A stretch of 9,726 nt of DNA, taken from contig JAGLTY010000051.1 in the NCBI GenBank assembly GCA_023135025.1, forward strand, positions 1-9,726. Reading direction: 5' to 3'. Made by a program: the position numbers and the translations under genes. This DNA is from Bacteroidales bacterium (GTDB taxonomy: Bacteria; Bacteroidota; Bacteroidia; Bacteroidales; GCA-2748055). This document shows positions 1 to 6,759 of the stretch, piece by piece. The notes under the pieces were generated by a model. It was not told the DNA's origin. It was given only the letters and a program-made list of their open reading frames with translations, and searched no databases. How positions within the stretch are numbered: position 1 is the stretch's first letter; each line of letters opens with the position of its first letter.

Positions 1-1102
1 CCGGAACATCTTCCAGGATCAGGAGCGGAATATTGAAAGCGTCACAAAACCTGATAAAACGGGCCCCCTTGTTGGAGGAGTTTATATCGAGTGTTCCTGC
101 CAGTACTTTAGGCTGGTTGACCACCATACCTATAACCTTTCCATCAAGTCTTCCAAAACCGATCACTATGTTCTGTGCATAGTTCTCTGAGATCTCATAA
201 AAAGAACGTTTGTCCACAACCAGCCTGATGATATCTTTTACATTGTATGGTTTATTAGGGTCGTCCGGCACAATATCCCTCAGTTTCTCTTCCACATCCT
301 CTGTTTCATTGACCGACAACTCCACCTCGGGTGAATTTTCCATGTTGTTTGAGGGAAGATAGGCAAGCAGCTGGCGGACACCCATCAGGGTATTCTCTTC
401 ATCCGGGTAGACCAGGTGTGCCACGCCGCTTTTCTTGGAGTGGACCCCTGCACCGCCCAGATCATTCAAAGATACATCCTCATTCAGCACCTCTTTAACC
501 ACATTGGGACCGGTTACAAACATATAGCTTGTCTGATCGGTCATAAACACAAAGTCGGTGATCGCAGGAGAGTAAACAGCTCCACCCGCTGCAGGGCCCA
601 TAATTACTGAGATCTGTGGAATGACACCTGACGATTGAACATTCCTGTGGAAGATGCCTGCATACCCGGCGAGACTTGCGACACCCTCCTGGATACGTGC
701 TCCTCCCGAATCGATGAGCCCTATCATGGGAGCCCCCATCTTCAGAGCCATATCCTGGATCTTCATGATCTTGGCTGCATGAACCGTACCCAGTGAGCCA
801 CCCATTACGGTGAAATCCTGTGCGTAGGCAAAGGTAAGCCTGCCCCGTATCAGCCCGTGACCAATGATGACTCCATCTCCGTAAGCCTGCTGGACCTTTC
901 CGAATCCGGTATCGGTTTTATCAGGGGTCACAAAGGCATCAACCTCTTCAAATGTATCTTCGTCAAACAGGATATCAAGTCTCTCCCAGGCGGTTAATTT
1001 ACCTTTGGAGTGTTGCTTCGCTTTTATCCTGGCATCGTGCTGGTCATTGTGTGCCTGTTGCCTTTCCAGGAAACGGGTAAAGTTTTTTCCTTTCACATCC
1101 AT
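1..1102 (-). CDS. Acyl-CoA carboxylase carboxyltransferase (beta) subunit, 3'-truncated by window edge
   Basis: Reading from an ATG at 1102 down to base 1 gives 367 uninterrupted codons with no stop, so the C-terminal part (about 150 residues in a family of about 510-530) lies outside the window. The protein is a biotin-dependent carboxyltransferase of the propionyl-CoA carboxylase beta / methylmalonyl-CoA decarboxylase alpha type, which moves the carboxyl group between carboxybiotin and an acyl-CoA. Visible hallmarks are GGSLGTVHAAKI near residues 101-112, DSGGARIQEGVASLAGYAGI at 131-150, and SVIMGPAAGGAVYSPAITDF at 165-184; the last two form the glycine-rich oxyanion and acyl-CoA binding loops. 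The visible part ends in LEDVP, the start of the conserved VPGF segment. The other ATG nearby (1098) is followed at once by a stop, so 1102 is the likely start. Propionyl-CoA carboxylase and methylmalonyl-CoA decarboxylase cannot be separated without the neighbouring biotin carrier and membrane subunits. The family assignment is very secure. Confidence 0.95.
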   Translation of the reverse strand, partial: MDVKGKNFTRFLERQQAHNDQHDARIKAKQHSKGKLTAWERLDILFDEDTFEEVDAFVTPDKTDTGFGKVQQAYGDGVIIGHGLIRGRLTFAYAQDFTVMGGSLGTVHAAKIMKIQDMALKMGAPMIGLIDSGGARIQEGVASLAGYAGIFHRNVQSSGVIPQISVIMGPAAGGAVYSPAITDFVFMTDQTSYMFVTGPNVVKEVLNEDVSLNDLGGAGVHSKKSGVAHLVYPDEENTLMGVRQLLAYLPSNNMENSPEVELSVNETEDVEEKLRDIVPDDPNKPYNVKDIIRLVVDKRSFYEISENYAQNIVIGFGRLDGKVIGMVVNQPKVLAGTLDINSSNKGARFIRFCDAFNIPLLILEDVP

Positions 1103-1213
1103 GCTACAATTCTTTATGCATAAATAGAACCAATGAGGGTGAAAAAAGTTTTCCGGTATTTTTCCTCACGAGTGTAAAACTAAAAATAAATATTAATTAT
1201 GGAGCATACTTTT

Positions 1214-2923
1214 CTAATCTATGGTTCTTCGGTCAGATACAGAGGCCGGTGCGGTTAACTGCCCGGGGATACAAGACCAGTTAAGGTCGGTATGGGGTTT
1301 GAGGGTATCCTGTTGCCTGAGATACTCCATCAGATAAAAACGGAGGTCACGGTCGGTGGACCAGGAGATACGGCTTACCAGTTCCTCTTTCGGGATTCCG
1401 GCACCGGCGGTAAGATGTCCGCCACCCCCGTTTCCACGGTAAGAGTTCACGGCCACACTGTAAGTGGTGGTTTCCTTAAATGGGGTTCCATCTGAAAGGG
1501 CCTGGATGGTTACACGATCGCCGGAAGCTCTTGTAACATCAACGGTATAATCTATTCCGGCCGCCGAAGAGAAGTTGTAGTATGGAGCAGCCAGCCGTCC
1601 GGGTTGATCGGGCCTGAATTGAAGAAGGTGATCCCCGGGACCAACCATGGTGTTGAACCATGATCCCACCGCATGCTCAAGGAATCCATCTATCTCAGCT
1701 CCTGTGAGTTCCATCCGGTATAACATGTTTTCGAACCGGTAGAGTTTAAACATATCGGAGACCAGCAGCGCTCCTTCTTGCAGCACCGCTGAGATGGAGA
1801 GAGGAGCCGTAAAAGAGAGCTGCGCACCTGTCAGATCTAGTTGTACATTGTGGATCAGTGATATCATGGAAGAGGGTCCGAATAGCGCATCCACTCCGGC
1901 CATTTTATCGGCGAGCCAGGTGATGGTGTCCTGCAGGTAATCTGATATGATTTCAAATTCAGGAGCGAATTGTTCCATAAAAATACTGGAGGGCTGGTAC
2001 CCCTGCATGGGGATATTTTGCCCGGTGACTCTGACCGTATCCGGTCCAAAGGTGATTGTTGCTTCACCTGCATATCTTCCGTGGCTGCCCGGATCAATGA
2101 TCAGAACAGTGTCACCCGCACTGTTGGCCACTCGCTGGCAGGAAACCCTGTGATCGTGTCCTGCGAAAATGATATCAAATCCGGGAACCTGTTGAGCAAC
2201 CAGTATAACAGCATTTTCGTTCAGGTATGGATCAGGATTTCCACCATAAGAGGCATCGGTTCCTGAGTGGAACAGTCCCACCAGAAGGTCCGGTTTTTCC
2301 TCTTCAATGATCCGCGGAACCCAATCACTGGCTGTTTCAACCATATCCCGGAATTCCATTTCGGGCCAGAGGTTTTTGGGAAGCCATCCGGGAATTCCGG
2401 GTGTGATCAGTCCCAGTACTGCAATTTTTTTCCGTCCGGCTTTCAGGATGGTGTATGGCTCAAAGTAAGGGGCCCCGGTAGCGGTATTAACAGCATTGGC
2501 AGCCAGCCAGGGAAATTGCAGTGCCGTATCAATCCTGTCATACACCTGCGGTCCGGCTTCAATGTCGTGGTTCCCGATTGTCCCGGCATCATACTCCATG
2601 AAATTCATCACCCGTGCCGAAAGGTGTTCACGGAGCGTATCCACAAAGTTGTAATAGTATACTGTGGGCTGGCCCTGCAGGAAATCACCGTTGTCAAGCA
2701 GGAAAAATATGGTATCCTCTTTTTCCCGCTGTTCACAGACGTAACTATATATATGGGCCAGAGAATGGTCAGAAAAGGTTCGACTGATAAAGTCGTGCGG
2801 ATAAATCATACCATGTACATCTGTTGTTACGGCAATCCTTACTGTAAGTTGATCCTGTTTACAGGCAGTGGTCCAGACCAGAATAATTAAAACCAGGTGC
2901 AAGATCCGGCTCCTCTTTGCCAT
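1214..2923 (-). CDS. 5'-nucleotidase / 2',3'-cyclic phosphodiesterase-type metallophosphatase lipoprotein
   Basis: A 569-residue exported bifunctional metallophosphatase/5'-nucleotidase of the UshA/CpdB superfamily, expected to dephosphorylate nucleotides outside the inner membrane. The N-terminal calcineurin-like domain carries the dimetal ligands in order: DVH (35-37), NGDFLQGQ (78-85), GNHD (117-120), LFHSGTD, and GHDH (255-258). The C-terminal nucleotidase domain shows LYRFENMLY (about 392-401) and the substrate-loop type sequence YRGNGGGGH (about 495-503). Residues 1-21 form a hydrophobic signal ending in TTAC, a weak lipobox with Cys21 as the probable lipidated residue. The open frame continues upstream to 3166, but that part is non-hydrophobic, lacks family similarity and would overlap the divergent cytochrome gene, so I reject it. 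An in-frame ATG at 2935 is an equally possible start, four residues longer. It lies 111 bases upstream of the carboxylase gene on the same strand; I see no clear promoter or terminator in that gap. The exact substrate is not predictable. Confidence 0.9.
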   Translation of the reverse strand: MAKRSRILHLVLIILVWTTACKQDQLTVRIAVTTDVHGMIYPHDFISRTFSDHSLAHIYSYVCEQREKEDTIFFLLDNGDFLQGQPTVYYYNFVDTLREHLSARVMNFMEYDAGTIGNHDIEAGPQVYDRIDTALQFPWLAANAVNTATGAPYFEPYTILKAGRKKIAVLGLITPGIPGWLPKNLWPEMEFRDMVETASDWVPRIIEEEKPDLLVGLFHSGTDASYGGNPDPYLNENAVILVAQQVPGFDIIFAGHDHRVSCQRVANSAGDTVLIIDPGSHGRYAGEATITFGPDTVRVTGQNIPMQGYQPSSIFMEQFAPEFEIISDYLQDTITWLADKMAGVDALFGPSSMISLIHNVQLDLTGAQLSFTAPLSISAVLQEGALLVSDMFKLYRFENMLYRMELTGAEIDGFLEHAVGSWFNTMVGPGDHLLQFRPDQPGRLAAPYYNFSSAAGIDYTVDVTRASGDRVTIQALSDGTPFKETTTYSVAVNSYRGNGGGGHLTAGAGIPKEELVSRISWSTDRDLRFYLMEYLRQQDTLKPHTDLNWSCIPGQLTAPASVSDRRTID

Positions 2924-3137
2924 GCTTTTTAACATAAACTTGCTGGTTTCAACAGTGTTTATATATTTAGAAACGTTCTTTCCTGGTATCAGCATACAGC
3001 TGAATGATATAATGGAGAGTTCATTACGAATGTAACACTTTTCTCCCATTCCATTACATCGGTGATAACGTCGATATATGTCGATGAAAAGAGCGGGGAT
3101 ATCTGCAATATACACCTGTATGTATGGGATGTGAATC

Positions 3138-3169
3138 TTTGAACAATAAACAGGACATGGATACATTAG
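3138..3169 (+). promoter_or_regulatory. Putative Bacteroidota-type promoter of the hexaheme cytochrome gene
   Basis: TTTG at 3138-3141 and TACATTAG at 3162-3169 are 20 bases apart. This fits the Bacteroidota -33 TTTG / -7 TAnnTTTG pattern with one mismatch in the -7 box. Transcription would start near 3175, leaving a leader of roughly 12 bases before the ATG at 3187. It is a pattern match only. Confidence 0.4.
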
Positions 3170-3186
3170 TGCAAAACCAATTAGCT

Positions 3187-4317
3187 ATGAAAAAGAATAT
3201 ATCTATCTTATCACTACTGGGAGGAGTTGCCATCCTTTTTGCAGGGGCTGTTATCCTAAGTAGTTGCGAAGGACCAATGGGTCCTGCGGGAACAGACGGT
3301 ACAGACGGTATTGACGGTACAAATGGTACAAACGCTATCGATGCCAATTCTACCTGTATCCTATGTCACAGTGATGATCAGACGATTGTTACTAAGACCA
3401 GGCAGTATGCAAACTCGGGCCATTCAACAGGACACACATCTGGATACACAAACAGAACCTTTGGGCCAATGTATAATTGTGCCGCATGTCATACCAGCCA
3501 GGGTTTTCTTGATGATCTGGTTGGTGCAAGTAATGTTCCTTACGCAGATGTTACACAACCAAATTGTTACACCTGTCATAACATTCATGACACCTATACG
3601 GTAGAGGATTGGGGGCTGACTCATCCGGATTACACAGATCCAATGACTGGTTCAACCGGTGTTGATCTGGGTTCAGGTAACCAATGTACCTCATGTCACC
3701 AGTTCGTTGGTTTTTACCTTGCCATAGATTCATTGTGGGCAAACTTTGACGATGGCGGATTAACAACTGTTACTCTAACCGGAGGAGAAAAGCGCGCTGG
3801 TGTTCATCATGCTCCCCAGTACAACTTACTTGTGGGCTTGGACCTGTTTGAATTTACAGGATCTGCTGCGTATCCGGCAAACCACCATGTTCAAGAACGA
3901 GCTGCAGATGGATGTGTTACGTGCCATATGGATGATGGATTTGGTGACCTCACAGGACACTCCATGGCTGTTACATACGAATTCCATGGTAGAGAGAATT
4001 TTCACTGGCCCGCTTCATGTTTAGAGTGTCATGTGCCAGATGGTTCCAATGACCTTGGTGATATATATGAAACAGTCACAGCCAATACCGATGGTCTGCT
4101 GACTCAACTGTATGATCTTCTGGTTGCAGCAGATATTATGTATCCAGCTGGTGATAATGATGAGTACCTTATGATGCCAGGTTCATTTACTACCGACCTG
4201 ACAGCAGCTCATCTTAATTATAATGCAATCCGAGAAGATAAGAGTGGTGGGTTCCACAATCCAGGCTATATTGAAGCTGTTCTTGAGAATACGATTGAAG
4301 CCCTATCGGCTAAGTAG
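3187..4317 (+). CDS. Hexaheme c-type cytochrome lipoprotein with collagen-like linker
   Basis: A 376-residue exported electron-transfer or redox protein. Residues 1-27 are a classic lipoprotein signal: KK, a hydrophobic core, then LSSC with Cys27. Seven Gly-X-X triplets follow at once (G29 to about N49, GPM-GPA-GTD-GTD-GID-GTN-GTN), a short collagen-like tether. Six CxxCH heme c sites follow, starting at Cys57 (CILCH), 98 (CAACH), 127 (CYTCH), 167 (CTSCH), 243 (CVTCH) and 278 (CLECH). After the last heme comes an apparently helical tail of about 95 residues with SGGFHNPGYIEAVL near 353-366. A comparable G-x-HNP segment is common near the C terminus of NrfA-like multiheme proteins, so His357 may be a distal heme ligand. 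No CxxCK catalytic heme is present, so it is not a canonical NrfA. The frame is open back to an ATG at 3124, but the signal peptide fixes the start at 3187. The gene is monocistronic, with its own promoter candidate and terminator. The partner and substrate are unknown. Confidence 0.92.
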   Translation: MKKNISILSLLGGVAILFAGAVILSSCEGPMGPAGTDGTDGIDGTNGTNAIDANSTCILCHSDDQTIVTKTRQYANSGHSTGHTSGYTNRTFGPMYNCAACHTSQGFLDDLVGASNVPYADVTQPNCYTCHNIHDTYTVEDWGLTHPDYTDPMTGSTGVDLGSGNQCTSCHQFVGFYLAIDSLWANFDDGGLTTVTLTGGEKRAGVHHAPQYNLLVGLDLFEFTGSAAYPANHHVQERAADGCVTCHMDDGFGDLTGHSMAVTYEFHGRENFHWPASCLECHVPDGSNDLGDIYETVTANTDGLLTQLYDLLVAADIMYPAGDNDEYLMMPGSFTTDLTAAHLNYNAIREDKSGGFHNPGYIEAVLENTIEALSAK

Positions 4318-4349
4318 AGGAAAGAGCTGTTCAACCATGCAATGAAAAG

Positions 4350-4378
4350 AAGGGTGTCTCAAAAGGGCACCCTTTCTT
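4350..4378 (+). terminator. Intrinsic, probably bidirectional terminator between convergent genes
   Basis: AAGGGTG at 4350-4356 pairs with CACCCTT at 4368-4374. The stem can be extended by T-G, C-G and T-G pairs to leave a CAAAA loop, and a T-rich tail (TCTT) follows. Read on the minus strand, the same hairpin is followed by CTTTTC, so it can also terminate the regulator gene that ends at 4410. Confidence 0.7.
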
Positions 4379-4409
4379 GGTGTACAACCCCTGATAATCG
4401 GGTATGTGA

Positions 4410-5105
4410 TCAACCTGTATCGCTAATTTGTTTAATGCGGTGATAGTCAATAACTTCAATGGATTTCCCTTCCATCCGGATAAGGCCTTCATCGTTGAAT
4501 TCTTTCAGCATCCGAATGACCGTTTCAGGACTCATGCCTGAAAGCTCGGCCAGCTCTTTCCTGGATAGAGGCAGGTTAAACTCTGATTTCTTAAAGATTC
4601 GGTCTGCCAGGCACAACAGGATGTCGGCAAGCCTTCCAAAGGCCTGTTTATGGGTAAAACTAAAGAACCTGCCATAGATCTGCAGGCTGTTTGAGCTAAT
4701 AATATCGATGATTTCTTTCGTGAACTCGAAGTTTTGTTCCATCAGGGTACGAAAGGCGTTTATCTCAATCTGCCTGATTTCCGAGTCTATATATGCCATT
4801 GAAGAGTAAGGGAAATAGGGATGTTCTTCTGAAACAGATGAGAGCCCAAGGAAGTTTCTGCCCGGAGTGATCCGAAGCACAAGTGAATTGATGCCATTTT
4901 CAAGGAAGACCTTGACAAGCCCCGTTTCCACATACATCACATGGGATACAAATCCACCCTGTTTGCAGATGATTTCACCTTTTCGATACTTGATTTTAAC
5001 TGAGTTTGTATCCAGGAGATCCCTCTGCTCCTGTGTCAGCTTCTCAAAACACTTGCACTGATGAAAACTTAAGGTGCAGGCGGAAAATGTTGATGACCCT
5101 CCCAT
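4410..5105 (-). CDS. Crp/Fnr-family transcriptional regulator
   Basis: A 231-residue cytoplasmic regulator. Residues about 20-120 form a cNMP-binding-type beta-roll (KGEIICKQGGFVSHVMYVETGLVKV region), followed by a long dimerisation helix and a C-terminal winged helix-turn-helix. The HTH runs LSRKELAELSGMSPETVIRM at about 180-199, with the recognition helix at 192-203. The recognition helix has E194-T-V-I-R198: the Glu and Arg used by both FNR and CRP are present, but the discriminating position is Ile rather than Ser (FNR) or Gly (CRP), so the target may not be a standard FNR or CRP box. Cys10, Cys17 and Cys19 cluster at the N terminus, recalling the FNR cluster region, but no cysteine corresponds to the fourth FNR ligand; the only other Cys residues are in the beta-roll (ICKQ) and in a later helix (LLCLAD). 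It is flanked on both sides by multiheme cytochrome genes and is divergent from the operon at 5344, so control of those genes is the natural hypothesis. The signal sensed is unknown. Confidence 0.9.
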   Translation of the reverse strand: MGGSSTFSACTLSFHQCKCFEKLTQEQRDLLDTNSVKIKYRKGEIICKQGGFVSHVMYVETGLVKVFLENGINSLVLRITPGRNFLGLSSVSEEHPYFPYSSMAYIDSEIRQIEINAFRTLMEQNFEFTKEIIDIISSNSLQIYGRFFSFTHKQAFGRLADILLCLADRIFKKSEFNLPLSRKELAELSGMSPETVIRMLKEFNDEGLIRMEGKSIEVIDYHRIKQISDTG

Positions 5106-5127
5106 TAATTTGTTTTATATCGGACTG

Positions 5128-5135
5128 CAAATATA
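5128..5135 (-). promoter_or_regulatory. Putative -7 element of the Crp/Fnr regulator gene
   Basis: Read on the minus strand these bases are TATATTTG, an exact TAnnTTTG Bacteroidota -7 box, ending 22 bases upstream of the regulator ATG at 5105. No convincing -33 TTTG lies at the expected distance, so activation or a relaxed -33 element would be needed. Confidence 0.4.
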
Positions 5136-5343
5136 CAAAAGAATCAGGAAATTAGGTGACATGAATCAGTTCTGGTCTCTATTTAGATCAGTTTAATCCC
5201 ATAGCTATTTCAGCTGTTTTTTCTTTCACAACTCCTCTAAATATTCAATCTTTACATCCGTATGCACCCTGCGCTTGTACTGGTTTTTCCGCTGGTTAAA
5301 GGTTTCATTAATAAATAGGAATACACTGAATATTACAAAAGAT

Positions 5344-6708
5344 ATGAGAAATTCAAAGATAGGTTCAGGCCTGGTCCTGATATTTGTGATGCTTTTGATT
5401 GCCGGCATCGGATGTACCAATTACCAGATTCCCGGTAAAGAAATACCACAACCCCAGGCCAACCTGTGTGAAGATTGTCATACAGATTATGCCAGATTGA
5501 TAGAGGTACATTCACCAGATACGGCACCTCCTGCTGGCGGATGTGGTGGAGAAGCCCCACATTATGAGCCCTATGACCGGGTATTTCTTGGAGGTGATGG
5601 TTATGATTCTTTCAAAGAATCAGGGCACTATGGTATTGGATGCACAGGATGTCATAACGGAGACGGGAATGCAGATGATAAATATGAGGCCCATTCGGGA
5701 GACTGGATTGCCTCTCCTTCTATGGTTTACGGGGAGAAATGCGCTATGTGCCACGAGACCGAAACAGAAGGTTTTGTAACCAGTCTTCACAACGGTACCG
5801 GCCAGAAGAGGGCGGTGGCCATGCGTGCCGGCCTGGAGGGAGCTCACCAGTTTGACCAGCTTCCTGCCCACCAGATTGAGGGTTACAATGCAAAATGTTC
5901 CATCTGCCATGGGACCTGTGGGAACTGTCATGTGGTGCGACCGATAATTGCCGGTGGGGGTCTTGCTTCCGGTCATAACTTTAATAAGACACCGAGCATG
6001 CAAAAGGTTTGTGTCAAATGTCACTCTTCCAGGGGTGGACATGCATACCTGGGGGTAGCTCCCGGCACCAAACCGGATTTACATTTGACAAAGATGGGCT
6101 ACCATTGCCTTGATTGTCATGATGGTGCCGAGATGCACGGTGATGGAGCACCGGTGGAGCAGCGATATGACTACTCAGAGCTACCCGAGTGCACAGGATG
6201 TCACCCTGGGCGCGAAGAATCCAATAGTTATCATATGAAGCACTATGACGATTTCAACTGCCAGGTATGCCACTCCCAGAATTATAACAACTGTGGTGCA
6301 TGTCATGTGAAGGATGGTCACGCCGATTTCGGACCCTATATGGACTTTAAAATTGCTTTAAATACACTTCCCGACCTGAAGGATTATGAATTTGCTGTGG
6401 TTCGACGGACCCTTGCCCATCCCGATAACTGGGTGGGATACGGAGAGGAACTGGCATATTCCAATTTTGATGTATTGCCCACTTATAATTATACCTCTCC
6501 TCATAATATTTTGAGGTGGACCGACCGGACAGATACCACCGGTACTGGTGGAAGCTGTACCTCCAACTGCCATATCCGAAATGAAGGAGGAGTGCTGGTC
6601 AACTCGGAGCTTTATCTCTGGGCCGACAGCCTGGAAACCTGGGAAATTGATGCCACCGGACCATACACAGTAGATGGAGAACTACCCGGCTACTGGTTTG
6701 TTGAATAA
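5344..6708 (+). CDS. Undecaheme-type c-type cytochrome lipoprotein (ten CxxCH plus one CxxxCH)
   Basis: A 454-residue exported multiheme cytochrome. Residues 1-24 form a signal with a long hydrophobic core ending AGIGC; Cys24 is the likely lipidated residue, although Gly at -3 is atypical for a lipobox. Ten CxxCH sites begin at Cys42, 100, 133, 185, 192, 223, 255, 283, 306 and 317. An eleventh, CTSNCH at 405-410, has one extra residue between the cysteines. Cys185 and Cys192 form a back-to-back CxxCHGTCxxCH pair. Many extra histidines are available for bis-His ligation. The last heme is separated by about 85 residues from the rest, and the C terminus is Trp/Tyr-rich without a membrane anchor. 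The frame is open back to an ATG at 5275, but the signal peptide supports 5344. It is followed 51 bases later by the rhodanese lipoprotein, with no terminator between, so both are probably one transcript. It is likely an electron conduit or terminal reductase; I cannot assign a named family. No CxxCK site is present. Confidence 0.92.
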   Translation: MRNSKIGSGLVLIFVMLLIAGIGCTNYQIPGKEIPQPQANLCEDCHTDYARLIEVHSPDTAPPAGGCGGEAPHYEPYDRVFLGGDGYDSFKESGHYGIGCTGCHNGDGNADDKYEAHSGDWIASPSMVYGEKCAMCHETETEGFVTSLHNGTGQKRAVAMRAGLEGAHQFDQLPAHQIEGYNAKCSICHGTCGNCHVVRPIIAGGGLASGHNFNKTPSMQKVCVKCHSSRGGHAYLGVAPGTKPDLHLTKMGYHCLDCHDGAEMHGDGAPVEQRYDYSELPECTGCHPGREESNSYHMKHYDDFNCQVCHSQNYNNCGACHVKDGHADFGPYMDFKIALNTLPDLKDYEFAVVRRTLAHPDNWVGYGEELAYSNFDVLPTYNYTSPHNILRWTDRTDTTGTGGSCTSNCHIRNEGGVLVNSELYLWADSLETWEIDATGPYTVDGELPGYWFVE

Positions 6709-6759
6709 AGAGTTCAAGCCCAACAATAGAAATAATAATTAACCAAATCAATATTTAAA

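Noticed and set aside
416..610. 64-codon plus-strand frame in the carboxylase region
   Set aside because: It is antisense to the conserved carboxyltransferase core and has no features of its own.
1139..1176. Possible hairpin in the carboxylase-nucleotidase gap (GTGA plus A-run facing T-run plus TCAC)
   Set aside because: Pairing needs a two-base bulge and consists mostly of A-T pairs, too weak to call a terminator.
2267..2890. 207-codon plus-strand open frame inside the nucleotidase gene
   Set aside because: It lies fully antisense to a gene with all metallophosphatase motifs, has no signal, domain or plausible start context, and its composition fits a reverse-strand shadow.
2924..3166. N-terminal extension of the nucleotidase frame up to an ATG at 3166
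   Set aside because: The extension is low-quality, would bury the signal peptide, and overlaps the promoter region of the divergent cytochrome gene.
3124..3186. Upstream ATG at 3124 for the hexaheme gene
   Set aside because: It would put 21 polar residues ahead of a clear lipoprotein signal and overlap the promoter candidate.
3187..4317. Calling the hexaheme protein a cytochrome c nitrite reductase (nrfA)
   Set aside because: It has six CxxCH sites, not four plus CxxCK, and the collagen-like linker is foreign to NrfA; only the C-terminal HNP segment is reminiscent.
5620..6042. 140-codon minus-strand open frame inside the undecaheme cytochrome gene
   Set aside because: It is antisense to several CxxCH motifs and shows no recognisable protein features.
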